Source of the DNA: Parageobacillus sp. KH3-4
Lineage (GTDB): Bacteria > Bacillota > Bacilli > Bacillales > Anoxybacillaceae
DNA: 64,000 nt
Direction of reading: 5' to 3'
Assembly: GCF_022846435.1 (NCBI RefSeq)
Contig: NZ_AP025627.1
Location: 2,204,001-2,268,000, forward strand
Under the pieces are notes generated by a model, which had not been told where the DNA came from, ran no database searches, and saw nothing but the letters and a program-made list of their open reading frames with translations. Of this stretch, positions 8,809 to 18,199 are shown piece by piece. Position numbers and translations under genes: made by a program. The first letter of the stretch is position 1. Each line of letters begins with the position of its first letter.

Positions 8809-9813
8809 TTATACGTACAATTCCTTTTCTTTTAAATGCACTTTCTCTTTCACGCCAGGATTCACTAAATATTTAGGATAATATCCCGATAATACATCAG
8901 CAACATTCTGAGCGGTTTTTCGTTTTAGTTCCCTTTCGGATTCCTCAGAGTACCAAGCAACATGCGGTGTAATAATCACATTCTCCATTTTGAGAAGAGG
9001 ATTATCTGGTTGAATGGGCTCATATTCCGTAACATCTAGACCTGCACCTGCAATCTTTCCATCCTGCAAAGCGCGAATTAAAGCAGCTTCATCAATAACA
9101 GGGCCTCGAGCTGTATTTACAATAAATAGTTCCTTTTTCGCAAGATCAAATTGTTCGTCGCTTATCATTCCACGTGTATCTTTCGTCAACGGGGCATGAA
9201 CAGAAATGTAATCGGATTGTTTAAATAGATCGTTTAATTCTGCCAATTTAACATTTAATTGATTGGCTACCTCTTGCGGAATATATGGATCATAAGCAAT
9301 GATATTTAGGCCAAAAGATTGTGCTTTTTTGGCTAATGCCTGTGGAATTCTTCCTAGTCCTACAAGTCCAAGTGTTCTGCCACGTAATCGATAAATTGGT
9401 TTTCCTAAATTAAAATTCCACAATCCATTTTTTACTTCACTATTTAATTTAACAACTTTGCGCACCAATGAAAGCAACAAAGCAAAAGCATGGTCAGATA
9501 CTTCATCTACTGAATAATCCGTTACGTTGGCAACGATGATGCCCTTTTGGGTAGCAGCATCCACATCGATGGTATTGACACCTACCCCATATCGTGAGAT
9601 AACTCTACATTTTTCTAAGTTTGCAATTACTTTCGCAGAGACAGGGGCGTATTGATTAATAATCGCATCAGCATCTTTACAGGCAGCAATTACCTCATCT
9701 TCAGTACGGCACTGCACGGCGACAAATTCTACATCCAGTGAGGAAAGTGCTTCTTGTTCAGGAGCCAGTGTTTGAAATTCATAATCGGTCACCGCTACTT
9801 TAAATTTTTTCAT
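8809..9813 (-). CDS. D-isomer-specific 2-hydroxyacid dehydrogenase
   Basis: NAD(P)H-dependent 2-ketoacid reductase / 2-hydroxyacid dehydrogenase of 334 aa, closest in style to the C-terminal-binding-protein/phosphoglycerate dehydrogenase branch. The nucleotide-binding motif is VGLGRIP (about 151-157), with the third Gly replaced. Catalytic residues are R236 (NTARGPV), E263 (DVTEYEP) and H284 (TPHVAWYS). It has a good GGGGAGA ribosome site. It is the last gene of the island, 168 bp after the UxaA-type large subunit, and may interconvert a 2-keto acid and D-2-hydroxy acid of the pathway, or reduce glyoxylate or hydroxypyruvate from aldol cleavage. Substrate unknown. Confidence 0.85.
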   Translation of the reverse strand: MKKFKVAVTDYEFQTLAPEQEALSSLDVEFVAVQCRTEDEVIAACKDADAIINQYAPVSAKVIANLEKCRVISRYGVGVNTIDVDAATQKGIIVANVTDYSVDEVSDHAFALLLSLVRKVVKLNSEVKNGLWNFNLGKPIYRLRGRTLGLVGLGRIPQALAKKAQSFGLNIIAYDPYIPQEVANQLNVKLAELNDLFKQSDYISVHAPLTKDTRGMISDEQFDLAKKELFIVNTARGPVIDEAALIRALQDGKIAGAGLDVTEYEPIQPDNPLLKMENVIITPHVAWYSEESERELKRKTAQNVADVLSGYYPKYLVNPGVKEKVHLKEKELYV

Positions 9814-9981
9814 TTTTCTCTCCCCCTAAATTTTTTCTGTACTTTCGTTCATCCATAGTAAAAGATAGGGCGGACAAGTAATAATACTAGTTCTTGCTAT
9901 AATTGCAACCAATCTAGGTAAATAATATCTGCTTCTTTGGCAATTTCTAATAAAACGGATCTCGCCAGATAATTTAAACTA

Positions 9982-11148
9982 CTAAAATGTTGGGCCAATT
10001 CTCCAAATACCAAAATCATGTTGTTTTAAAATTTCCGCTTTCGTTAGTTTTCCAGAAGATGTTAATAGAAGTTCGTTGAAAATTCTTTCTCCTACCGATT
10101 CTAGAGACTCCGTTCCTTCAATGATTGTTCCTGCATTAATGTCCATGTTTTCCCTCATTTTTTCAAACATCGGAGTATTGGTAGCAATTTTAATGACAGG
10201 GGCAATTGGCGAACCAGTTGGTGTTCCACGTCCGCTTGTAAATAAAACAATTTGCGCCCCACCAGCAACCATTCCCGTCAATTGTTCAATATCATGACCA
10301 GGAGTATCCATCCATACCAATCCTTTTTTTGTTGGCCGTTGAGCATAGTCGATTAACTCTTGCAATGGTCTGGTACCAGCCTTGGCAGCCGCTCCCAGTG
10401 ATTTTTCTTCCAGTGTTGTGAGGCCTCCCTTTCGATTCCCTGGACTCGGATTTCCGGTACGAATATCCACTCCCATCATCATTGCTCGTTTCTCCATCGC
10501 TTCAATGACTTGATATACTTTTTTAGCTACTCGGTCATCAACAGCACGGTTTGCTAAAAGATGTTCTGCCCCAATCAGTTCGGTTGTTTCTGCTAAAATC
10601 ACCGTACCTCCTCTGTCAACAATCATGTCGCTTACATAACCAACTGCTGGGTTGGCTGAGAGCCCTGAACAGGCATCTGATCCTCCACACTCTGTTCCTA
10701 CAATTAATTCGCTAATATCAAACGGTTCCCGGACTAAAGCAGAAGCATCTTGTACCATTTTCGTTGCAATTCTCGCTGCCTCTGCAATCGCCCCAAGCGT
10801 CCCCCCATGATCTTGAATGGATACCAGTTCAACCGGCTTGCCGCTTTTGGCAATTTCTTGGGCAACACTTCTCCCTTGGTGCGTCTCACAACCAAGCCCC
10901 ATAACGACTACACCATATACGTTTGGATTGGTGCCCATTCCAACGTATGTGCGGAATGTTTGATCATAATCAACGCCTACTTGAGCGCAACCATGCTGGT
11001 GAATAAAGGAAACAGTACCATGAACAAGTTCTGTTACCTGCTTTGCTGCCTGCGTAGCGCAAACAATGGTAGGCAATATAAGCACATGATTGCGAACTCC
11101 CACTCGACCGTCAGGACGTCTATAGCCCCAAAGCTGTGCTGTTTTCAT
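9982..11148 (-). CDS. UxaA-family dehydratase, large (C-terminal) subunit
   Basis: 388-aa protein homologous to the catalytic C-terminal part of altronate/galactarate dehydratases (UxaA, GarD) and the sulfolactate lyase large subunit (SuyB). Conserved stretches are PDGRVGVRNHVLILPT at the N terminus, HQHGCAQVG, VVMGLGCET, GTECGGSDACSG and later FTSGRGTPTGS. It overlaps the small SAF-domain gene by 29 bp, so the two make one split enzyme. It should dehydrate a sugar acid or related hydroxyacid at C2/C3, probably with a bound metal ion. Exact substrate not predictable. Confidence 0.87.
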   Translation of the reverse strand: MKTAQLWGYRRPDGRVGVRNHVLILPTIVCATQAAKQVTELVHGTVSFIHQHGCAQVGVDYDQTFRTYVGMGTNPNVYGVVVMGLGCETHQGRSVAQEIAKSGKPVELVSIQDHGGTLGAIAEAARIATKMVQDASALVREPFDISELIVGTECGGSDACSGLSANPAVGYVSDMIVDRGGTVILAETTELIGAEHLLANRAVDDRVAKKVYQVIEAMEKRAMMMGVDIRTGNPSPGNRKGGLTTLEEKSLGAAAKAGTRPLQELIDYAQRPTKKGLVWMDTPGHDIEQLTGMVAGGAQIVLFTSGRGTPTGSPIAPVIKIATNTPMFEKMRENMDINAGTIIEGTESLESVGERIFNELLLTSSGKLTKAEILKQHDFGIWRIGPTF

Positions 11149-11443
11149 TTATCTTATCTCCCCTTCCCCTTTTCCCCTCTACATTATGGATATGCACATG
11201 CTCACCTACGGCAATATCCTTAGAGGCAACTCCAATAACTTCCCCGTATTTGAATATATCCTCACCTTTCTTAATAGAAATAACAGCAAATTTATGCCCA
11301 AACTCAATATTTTCTTTGGTTTCAATTTCGTACTCTTTTCCCTGACACGTTACTTTTACTACACTGCCAGCAGGGATATAGTCTAAAGCAGTGGCGACGT
11401 TATCTTTAGGATTCATCATAACAGTGCGGTAAAAAGGAGCCAT
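11120..11443 (-). CDS. UxaA-family dehydratase, small SAF-domain subunit
   Basis: 107 aa equivalent to the N-terminal SAF domain of altronate dehydratase or to SuyA. The pattern DNVATALDYIPAGSVVKV, then IEFGHKFAVISIKKGEDIFKYGEVIG and AVGEHVHIHNVEG is diagnostic. The ATG at 11443 follows AAAGGGTGAAGCTAC. Its end overlaps the large-subunit gene in another frame, implying translational coupling. Confidence 0.85.
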   Translation of the reverse strand: MAPFYRTVMMNPKDNVATALDYIPAGSVVKVTCQGKEYEIETKENIEFGHKFAVISIKKGEDIFKYGEVIGVASKDIAVGEHVHIHNVEGKRGRGDKINENSTALGL

Positions 11444-11465
11444 GTAGCTTCACCCTTTCTCCTCT

Positions 11466-12419
11466 TCAAACCGTTGTTTTTTTGAACGAGCCGATTACCG
11501 GGACACCCAAACCCTCTGCTCCTAATTCAGACATCGCTGCTTCCGGGTAGTATTGTTCAATCATCCGCATCCCTAATGCCGCTCGCCGAACTCTTTCCCG
11601 ACATAGATCCATATTAACCGACTCCAGATGCCTCCCTGATGGATACACATCAGGATGATTGCGTAACCCAAATTTAATGTAAACAGGTGATAAAATACGA
11701 ATAATCTCCGGAATTTCATAATGTCTAATAAAACCGCCAAATCCGTCCGGTACCTCTACATATATATCAATTGGAATATCGATTACTTGACGAATAGCCG
11801 CCAGTTTAGGCAAAGTCAAAGCGGTAGGGACGTTATACGTATCTGCACCTAATTCCGCCATCAGCTTAATAGACACTGGGTTGGACGCCATCATTTGAAC
11901 GGATACTTTAACCACAAAATCTTGTGGTAGTATTCCTTGTTTTTTCATTTCCTTCGTTAAAAGCAACAAACCTTCATCAGCAACTAAAGCGCCACGTAAT
12001 CCTAAACTTGCTCCTCTTTTTAAATCTTCAATGGCATAAACCAGCTGATCGATTCCTTCGTGTCTAAGCCCCGCGACTTTCCCTGAACTTGTAAATGGTT
12101 GGGCACTAACATCCCATGTACCCCTAGGGCCGACAAAAAGACTCAACTCCATCCCACGATCCGCACAAATCTGGCACATTTCCCTAATCTCATCATCTGT
12201 TAACAGCATAATTCCACTTCCCTGCGATACACGGTGAATGGTTACTCCCAATCGTTCTGCTTCCTCGAGTGTTGCTTGTAAAGCACGTGGACCTTCTACA
12301 CTCGGGATCTCAATACGGTATTGTGCCCCGTCAGGGAAGCGTTTTGTAGACGTAGGAAGATCATAGAGATCGCTGCTTGGATAGCCTAATGATTGAAGAA
12401 ATTCTCTCGTTTCTTTCAT
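11466..12419 (-). CDS. U32-peptidase-like TIM-barrel protein of unknown function
   Basis: 317 aa. The barrel-type segments ALVADEGLLLLTKEMKKQG, LGADTYNVPTALTLPKLAA and SPVYIKFGLRNHPDVYP recall the U32 'peptidase' superfamily, but the protein lacks the C-terminal collagenase-like extension. In this setting, between a UxaA-type dehydratase and a DapA-like aldolase, a protease role is unlikely. A lyase, isomerase or aldolase acting on a pathway intermediate is more plausible. AAAGGATG precedes the ATG, somewhat far. Family call moderate; function unknown. Confidence 0.6.
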   Translation of the reverse strand: MKETREFLQSLGYPSSDLYDLPTSTKRFPDGAQYRIEIPSVEGPRALQATLEEAERLGVTIHRVSQGSGIMLLTDDEIREMCQICADRGMELSLFVGPRGTWDVSAQPFTSSGKVAGLRHEGIDQLVYAIEDLKRGASLGLRGALVADEGLLLLTKEMKKQGILPQDFVVKVSVQMMASNPVSIKLMAELGADTYNVPTALTLPKLAAIRQVIDIPIDIYVEVPDGFGGFIRHYEIPEIIRILSPVYIKFGLRNHPDVYPSGRHLESVNMDLCRERVRRAALGMRMIEQYYPEAAMSELGAEGLGVPVIGSFKKTTV

Positions 12420-12544
12420 AGATATGATGCATCCTTTCTCTTAAAAATACGTTGATATGGACTAGTCTAGTGTAGTGATAGAGAGCGACGAATCGATTGG
12501 CTTTTTCATTAGTATTCCTATTTGCAATCCGTCACGTTTAGTTT

Positions 12545-13453
12545 TTAATTGTTGTAGGAAAATAAATTATTTTGTTTGAGAAATAACTGAACCGCCTTTT
12601 TTAAGTCGTCACATTCTGCGATAGGCAACCGTGGGCTCGTCTGATGGCCTAAAATAAGCTGATGAACTGCTTCCTTAACCGCCATAAATAAAGGTTGGGA
12701 AAGCTCATAAATGGACATAAGCTTGAGGAGGGATTCATTTAGAGTTAGTGCTGTTTGATATTGACCAGCTTTAAAACTCTCAAATAATCGGACAGATAAT
12801 TCCGGCAAGAAAGTAGCAGTACCATTGATTCCGCCAGCCGCCCCTATTTGAAGCGCAGGAAGGAGAAGATCATCGAAAGCGGCAAAAACAGAAAAATCGG
12901 GTCTTTGCTCCGTAATGCCAATTAATTGTCGGATATGCCCTAATCTTTCCGTCGTATCTTTAACTCCAACTATATTCTCTCGATCCATTGCTAACCTTAA
13001 TATAAGGTTAGGAGATAAATCTTGACCCGTGAGTGAAGGAATATTGTATATAATCAAAGGAATTGTGATACTTTTAGCTACATTTATATAATAGTCATAT
13101 AATTGGCGTTCTGTATATTTCCAATAAAATGGATTTACCACTAGCACACCATTCGCTCCAATATACTCAGCGTGTTGTGATAAATAAATAGTATCTTGTA
13201 ATGAGGCAGTGCCTGTACCAATTAAAACAGGGACACGCCCATCTACATATCGAACCATTTTTTCGACAAAAAGTTTTCTTTCTTCAACAGTCAAAGAAGA
13301 GAACTCCCCCATGCTTCCCATATAGAGCAATCCGTGAACTCCTTTTTTGATTAAATGATCCGCAAGCACATAATTGGCTTCCCAATCGAACTTGCCATCC
13401 TTATTAAATAACGTAACTACAGGTGGGATGATCCCTTTAAACTTATAATCCAT
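12545..13453 (-). CDS. DapA/KDG-aldolase-family Schiff-base lyase
   Basis: 302-aa class I aldolase/dehydratase of the dihydrodipicolinate synthase family. Visible are the 2-ketoacid carboxylate motif MGSMGEFSSLT, the catalytic Tyr in IIYNIPSLTG (about Y136) and the Schiff-base Lys in VGVKDT (about K165). The start at 13453 (MDYKFKGIIPP) has AAGG at good spacing; the ATG at 13462 overlaps that site. No lysine-pathway genes are near. It probably cleaves a 2-keto-3-deoxy sugar acid to pyruvate plus an aldehyde, or dehydrates one to 2-ketoglutarate semialdehyde. Confidence 0.85.
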   Translation of the reverse strand: MDYKFKGIIPPVVTLFNKDGKFDWEANYVLADHLIKKGVHGLLYMGSMGEFSSLTVEERKLFVEKMVRYVDGRVPVLIGTGTASLQDTIYLSQHAEYIGANGVLVVNPFYWKYTERQLYDYYINVAKSITIPLIIYNIPSLTGQDLSPNLILRLAMDRENIVGVKDTTERLGHIRQLIGITEQRPDFSVFAAFDDLLLPALQIGAAGGINGTATFLPELSVRLFESFKAGQYQTALTLNESLLKLMSIYELSQPLFMAVKEAVHQLILGHQTSPRLPIAECDDLKKAVQLFLKQNNLFSYNN

Positions 13454-13604
13454 TGCTTTCATCCTTCCAAAATAAATTTAAAATACCGTTTAGCAGGAAG
13501 CGAAACAGACTTTTGTTTTTGTTAGATCTATTACACGATCAGGCCCCAAAAAATGTTGAATTCCAAAAAGTCCATCCATTATTAAAGTGGAAAGCACATC
13601 TAAT

Positions 13605-14876
13605 TCATTGCGGTTCTTCTTCTCTTGATCTTTTCCTAGCATATTCCACCGCCGCTGTATATACTTCTAAAAAAGCAGCTTGATAATCAGTAGCGGCTTT
13701 TTTTACATCCTCATATTCTGGTACTTGCCTTATTATTTTTCCATTCTGTATAGCCTGTTTTACACGAATATTTCCATACGGTGTAGGAACACTCACACTA
13801 TTTCTTCCTAGAATACTTCTTATACATATATTTTTCCTGACACCAAGGGTTGTCGTTTCTTTGATAATAAATTGTTCACATTCCTCGGCACTATTGGGCG
13901 AAGCCAAAACAGTAAGAAGGACCCCAGGGCGGTTTTTCTTCATAAAGATGGGTGTATAAAACACATCGAGTGCCCCTTTTTGAAAAAGCCCTTCCATGAC
14001 ATATCCCAACGCTTCCCCCGACATGTCATCTACATGGCACTCTAGAATGTGAATCACCTCTTGCTGCAAAGGCAATGAACATTCATGTTCTAACAAAACA
14101 TCAACCATTTCGCCTACTACAACACGTAAAACATTCGGCTGATTTGGCAAATCACGTGTTCCTGCACCGTATCCAATTGATGATATTGTCATTGCCGGAA
14201 TTGGTCCAAATGCAGTCACTTGACTTTTCACAATCCCAGCTCCGGTTGGGGTTGTTAACTCAAACGGCAATTTGCTAGCCTTTATTGGTACGTTTCGAAG
14301 TATCTCCAACGTCGCAGGAGCTGGAACAGGGTAGGTCCCATGCGCACAATCGATATATCCACTTCCAACCGGAATAGGAGAAGAAATGATTTGATCAATT
14401 TTAAGCTCTTCTAACGCGACAGCTGTGGCGACAATATCAACAATTGAGTCAATTGCACCTATCTCGTGGAAGTGAACATTTTCAATAGGAATGTGATGGA
14501 TTTTTGCCTCTGCCGTGGCAATAGAATGAAAAATTTGTTGACTACGTTTCTTTACTTCCGGAGGTAATTCTGAGTGATTGATCATATCGACTATGTGAGA
14601 ATAATGCCTATGTGAATGCGAGGTTGAATGATTTAACGAATCATGATGGCGGGAGTAAGCATCACGGTCTCTGCAGTTATCATCTAGGATTACATCCAAC
14701 TTTATAGCAGAAATCCCCTTTTTTATGACCTTGCTCCATTGTAATTTATACCCTGAAATCGGAAGCTTTTTTAATTCTGTTTCAATCCGTTCCGGTGATG
14801 CCCCCGCATCTACCAAAGCACTAACCATCATATCGCCACTAATTCCCGAAAAACAATCAAGATAGAGAATCTTCAT
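13605..14876 (-). CDS. larC: Nickel-pincer cofactor nickel insertase LarC (single-frame)
   Basis: 423-aa LarC, the CTP-dependent cyclometallase that inserts Ni into the pyridinium-bisthiocarboxylate mononucleotide. The start ILYLDCFSGISGDMMVSAL is the family signature; FHEIGAIDSIVDIV and LECHVDDMSGEALGYVMEGL follow. A His-rich stretch at about 75-95 (HHDSLNHSTSHSHRHYSH) may store or deliver nickel. Lactobacillus plantarum larC is split by a programmed frameshift (larC1/larC2); here the frame is continuous. It overlaps larB by 20 bp, with GAGGAGGAAAGGA before the ATG. Confidence 0.93.
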   Translation of the reverse strand: MKILYLDCFSGISGDMMVSALVDAGASPERIETELKKLPISGYKLQWSKVIKKGISAIKLDVILDDNCRDRDAYSRHHDSLNHSTSHSHRHYSHIVDMINHSELPPEVKKRSQQIFHSIATAEAKIHHIPIENVHFHEIGAIDSIVDIVATAVALEELKIDQIISSPIPVGSGYIDCAHGTYPVPAPATLEILRNVPIKASKLPFELTTPTGAGIVKSQVTAFGPIPAMTISSIGYGAGTRDLPNQPNVLRVVVGEMVDVLLEHECSLPLQQEVIHILECHVDDMSGEALGYVMEGLFQKGALDVFYTPIFMKKNRPGVLLTVLASPNSAEECEQFIIKETTTLGVRKNICIRSILGRNSVSVPTPYGNIRVKQAIQNGKIIRQVPEYEDVKKAATDYQAAFLEVYTAAVEYARKRSREEEPQ

Positions 14877-15681
14877 TCCTTTCCTCCTCTTGTTTCATTG
14901 CCTTTACGATGGACTGTTCAATGACAGATAGAATAGTAGCAGCATAATATCCAGCCCCAAAGCCGTTATCAATATTGACAACAGAGACTCCGCTAGCACA
15001 TGAATTTAACATCGCAAGCAAAGCGGAGATCCCTTGGAAATTAGCCCCATATCCCACACTTGTCGGTACAGCAATAACTGGCTTTGACACAAGCCCTCCT
15101 ACCACACTCGCAAGCGCCCCTTCCATACCTGCAACTACGATCACGACGTGCGCCTGTTCAATAACTGATACTCTATCTAATAAACGATGAATACCAGCAA
15201 CACCTACATCATATATTCGCTTGACCTCGCAACCTAAAAACTCAGCAGTCACCGCAGCTTCTTCAGCAACAGCAAAATCTGACGTTCCTGCACTGACAAC
15301 AGCTATGTATCCTTGTTTCTTTGTCTCCACATAGTCTTTAGAAACCCAATAAAAAGCCTTTGCATCACTATGATAATGAAAGCATTCGAGAGGATAGCGA
15401 TCTTGTAAATTTGTTATCAGATAATCTGCCTTTTCCTTATTAATACGTGTGGCAAGTACTTTTTTATGAAATTTCATTAATCTTTCGAAAATACCGAGTA
15501 AATGTTCTTTATTTTTCCCCTCACCAAAAATTATTTCTGGGAAACCCTTCCTTTTTTCGCGGTGAATGTCCACTGTTGCATATCCAATATAATCGTATGT
15601 GCGCAATGTTTCGTATGCTTCTTCTACAGAGATATTCCCGTCTTTTAATTGCTTAAGCACTTCTCTAAGCGAATCTTTCAT
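14857..15681 (-). CDS. larB: Nickel-pincer cofactor biosynthesis protein LarB
   Basis: 274-aa LarB, the PurE-like enzyme that carboxylates nicotinic acid adenine dinucleotide and hydrolyses it to give pyridinium-3,5-biscarboxylic acid mononucleotide. An N-terminal helical region (LREVLKQLKDGNISVEEA) is followed by the PurE-like domain with AVVSAGTSDFAVAEEA, DVGVAGIHRLL and VVAGMEGALASVVGGLV. The ATG overlaps the larE stop (ATGA), so translation is coupled. Confidence 0.93.
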   Translation of the reverse strand: MKDSLREVLKQLKDGNISVEEAYETLRTYDYIGYATVDIHREKRKGFPEIIFGEGKNKEHLLGIFERLMKFHKKVLATRINKEKADYLITNLQDRYPLECFHYHSDAKAFYWVSKDYVETKKQGYIAVVSAGTSDFAVAEEAAVTAEFLGCEVKRIYDVGVAGIHRLLDRVSVIEQAHVVIVVAGMEGALASVVGGLVSKPVIAVPTSVGYGANFQGISALLAMLNSCASGVSVVNIDNGFGAGYYAATILSVIEQSIVKAMKQEEERNEDSLS

Positions 15682-16505
15682 TTTACCATTCCTTTTTTCA
15701 AAACTTCATTCATACTTCCTGATCTATATCCTCCCAAATCAAGCGTCACATATAAAAATCCTAATTCTCTTAATTGATTATGGATTTCCTGATGATATTT
15801 AATGATACGCGGCATCTCTTCAGGCAAAACCTCAATTCTAGCTATTTCTCCATGATGGCGAACACGAACTTGATAAAAACCAAGCTCCAAGAGAAATTCT
15901 TCAGATTTATCAAGCTGATCGATTTTCTCTTTCGTAATTTTCATTCCATAAGGGATACGCGATGATAAGCAGGCAAAGGAAGGCTTATTCCATGTTTCCA
16001 GCCCCATTTCCTTTGACAATATCCGGATTTCATCCTTGTAAAGTCCCGCTTCTTGAAGAGGACTCCGCACACCAAGTTGTCGCGCTGCTTTCAATCCCGG
16101 GCGGTATTCTCCTAAATCATCCATATTAGAACCGTCAACAATCGTATATATATCTCCATATTTCTTAACCAACTCTTTTAACTGTGTGTACAAATGATTT
16201 TTACAATGAAAACAGCGGGCAAAGTCATTTTTGACAAAATCGGCGTTTTCTAATTCATTCATTTGAAGCTTCAAGTGTTTGACACCTATTTGTTTGGCAA
16301 GCTTGGAGGCCAACTCTACTTCCCGCGTTGGAAACGTTTCTGAAACTGCAGTAACCGCCATCACGCGATCACCAAGTGCTTGCTTTGCAACCGCTAACAA
16401 AAATGTGCTATCTACTCCACCCGAAAAAGCTACTAATACGTTTCCCATATCCCTTAAGAGATGAATAAGCTGCTCTTTTTTTGTCTCCAATAAGTTCTCT
16501 TCCAA
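15678..16505 (-). CDS. larE: Nickel-pincer cofactor sulfur transferase LarE
   Basis: 275-aa PP-loop ATP pyrophosphatase that adenylates the carboxylates and transfers sulfur to them. PP-loop SGGVDST at residues 28-34; FARCFHCKNHLY at about 95-106; Cys179 in KPSFACLSSRIPYG matches the position of the sacrificial Cys176 of L. plantarum LarE. The start is TTG at 16505 with GGAGGG 8 nt upstream. Together with larB and larC it forms a complete cofactor set, yet canonical lactate racemase larA and the larD channel gene are absent from the window. Confidence 0.93.
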   Translation of the reverse strand: MEENLLETKKEQLIHLLRDMGNVLVAFSGGVDSTFLLAVAKQALGDRVMAVTAVSETFPTREVELASKLAKQIGVKHLKLQMNELENADFVKNDFARCFHCKNHLYTQLKELVKKYGDIYTIVDGSNMDDLGEYRPGLKAARQLGVRSPLQEAGLYKDEIRILSKEMGLETWNKPSFACLSSRIPYGMKITKEKIDQLDKSEEFLLELGFYQVRVRHHGEIARIEVLPEEMPRIIKYHQEIHNQLRELGFLYVTLDLGGYRSGSMNEVLKKGMVK

Positions 16506-16610
16506 ATTTATATCCCTCCGTGATACAGCTTCGTTTATTTTGCTTAATCAAAAGATGGATACATACCATATTGGTCGCCGCAAATATCTTTAACTAGAGA
16601 TGTGACAGGA

Positions 16611-16639
16611 TGTTCCCCTCAAAGTAGATGAGGGGAACA
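16611..16639 (-). other. Hairpin between the semialdehyde dehydrogenase gene and larE
   Basis: The perfect 11-bp stem TGTTCCCCTCA/TGAGGGGAACA with a 7-nt loop lies 8 nt after the dehydrogenase stop codon. There is no T-run on the minus strand. It could be a partial terminator, mRNA processing site or 3' stabiliser that lowers expression of the lar genes relative to the catabolic genes. Confidence 0.5.
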
Positions 16640-16646
16640 CGATGAT

Positions 16647-18113
16647 TTATGCCTTAACTAACACTGTTTTAATAGATGTAAAAAACTCTATTGCTGCCTG
16701 CCCCTGTTCTCTAGAATGAGAGCTTGATTGTTTCATTCCACCAAAAGGAGCTTGAAACTCCACTCCGGCTGTTTCCGCATTTACTTTTACTAGCCCAGCT
16801 TCTATTTCATTAATAAATGAGAGAATATTGCTAATATCTTTTGTATAAATGGAGGCGCTTAATCCGTATTCTGTGTCATTGGCAAGTTCCAATGCTTCCT
16901 GAATGTCACGGACTTTGATTAACGCAAGCACAGGTCCAAATATTTCTTCCCGTGCAATGGTCATATTTATGTCTACATTTTCGAAAATAGTTGGTTCTAC
17001 ATAAAAGCCATTGGCAAATTCACCTTCTATACATCTTTTACCGCCGTAAATTAAATTTGCTCCTTCTGCTTTTCCTTTTTCAATATAGGAGAGAACGGTA
17101 TTTAATTGCGCCTCACTTACACACGGCCCCATCCATGTTCCGCTGTCCATCCCATTTCCTATTTTTAGTTGTTTTACTTTAGCGAGAAGTTTTTCTTTAA
17201 ATGTTTCATATACTTCGCTTTCAACGAAGACACGGCTTGTAGCAGTGCATTTCTGACCCGTTGAACGCAATCCCCCATTTATCGTTCCTTCGACGGCAAG
17301 ATCCAAGTCCGCATCTTTAGCGACAATGACAGGATTTTTTCCTCCCATTTCCAATTGATATTTCGCACCGCGTTCAAAAGCTGCTTTTCCTACCTGTTTT
17401 CCTACATTATTTGAACCTGTAAATGTAACCCCATTAATATCTGGATGATTCGCGATCCCTTGGCCGATTACAGAACCCGGACCGCATACCATATTGACGA
17501 CTCCCTTCGGAAAGCCGGCTTCATGGAAACACTCCATCACTTTGGCAGCCGTTACAGCAGCTTCGCTTGCAGGTTTTAAAACAACGGTGTTTCCATATAC
17601 AAGAGCAGGCGCCATCTTCCATATAGGAATAGCTACAGGGAAATTCCACGGCGAAATGACACCAACTACTCCGAGCGGAACTCGAGTGGTGAACATTAGC
17701 GCCTCATTATCGCTTGATGGAATAACATCGCCAATTTTTCTAACCCCTTCTCCGGCATAATAACGTAATATATTGACTCCCCTCAGCGTCTCTGCTTTTG
17801 CTTCACCAAACGTCTTTCCCATTTCTCTTGTCATCGTTTCCGCAATTTCTTCGAGACGTCCTTCCAGAATATCCGCCGCTCTGTATAAATACTCTCCTCT
17901 CTCTACACCGGATAGTTTCCACCACGATTTTTGCGCCCGTTTCGCCGCGGCCACTGCCTTGTTTAAATCTTCTATAGATGAACGTTGAATATATCCAACA
18001 ACTTCATTTTTATTAGCCGGGTTTATGCTTGCTTCCACTTCATTCGTTACCGAACTTACCCAATCTCCATTGATATAGTTAAAATATGTTTTTACTTCTG
18101 CTTGCACTGTCAT
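16647..18113 (-). CDS. 2-ketoglutarate-semialdehyde (2,5-dioxovalerate) dehydrogenase
   Basis: 488-aa ALDH resembling Bacillus GucD/YcbD of glucarate catabolism. It oxidises 2-ketoglutarate semialdehyde to 2-ketoglutarate, the last step of Weimberg-type sugar-acid routes. NAD-site [12 protein letters not shown], general base E255 (LEMGGKNP) and nucleophile C289 ([11 protein letters not shown]) are present. The ATG at 18113 is preferred to the adjacent GTG; AGGAGTGAAGTT lies upstream. It sits directly after the FAH-type dehydratase that would make its substrate. Confidence 0.85.
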   Translation of the reverse strand: MTVQAEVKTYFNYINGDWVSSVTNEVEASINPANKNEVVGYIQRSSIEDLNKAVAAAKRAQKSWWKLSGVERGEYLYRAADILEGRLEEIAETMTREMGKTFGEAKAETLRGVNILRYYAGEGVRKIGDVIPSSDNEALMFTTRVPLGVVGVISPWNFPVAIPIWKMAPALVYGNTVVLKPASEAAVTAAKVMECFHEAGFPKGVVNMVCGPGSVIGQGIANHPDINGVTFTGSNNVGKQVGKAAFERGAKYQLEMGGKNPVIVAKDADLDLAVEGTINGGLRSTGQKCTATSRVFVESEVYETFKEKLLAKVKQLKIGNGMDSGTWMGPCVSEAQLNTVLSYIEKGKAEGANLIYGGKRCIEGEFANGFYVEPTIFENVDINMTIAREEIFGPVLALIKVRDIQEALELANDTEYGLSASIYTKDISNILSFINEIEAGLVKVNAETAGVEFQAPFGGMKQSSSHSREQGQAAIEFFTSIKTVLVKA

Positions 18114-18199
18114 CACAACTTCACTCCTATTCCCTATTATTTTGAATATGGAAACCTAAATAGCCTTGCCATCTATAATATAAAGGGAGACTTTGACAC

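Noticed and set aside
9860-9975. Short open stretch resembling a gene end between the UxaA large subunit and hydroxyacid dehydrogenase genes
   Set aside because: About 25 codons with no start and no recognisable family; too short to support.
16611-16639. Hairpin called as a full Rho-independent terminator
   Set aside because: No T-run follows on the minus strand, so it is listed only as a hairpin of uncertain function.
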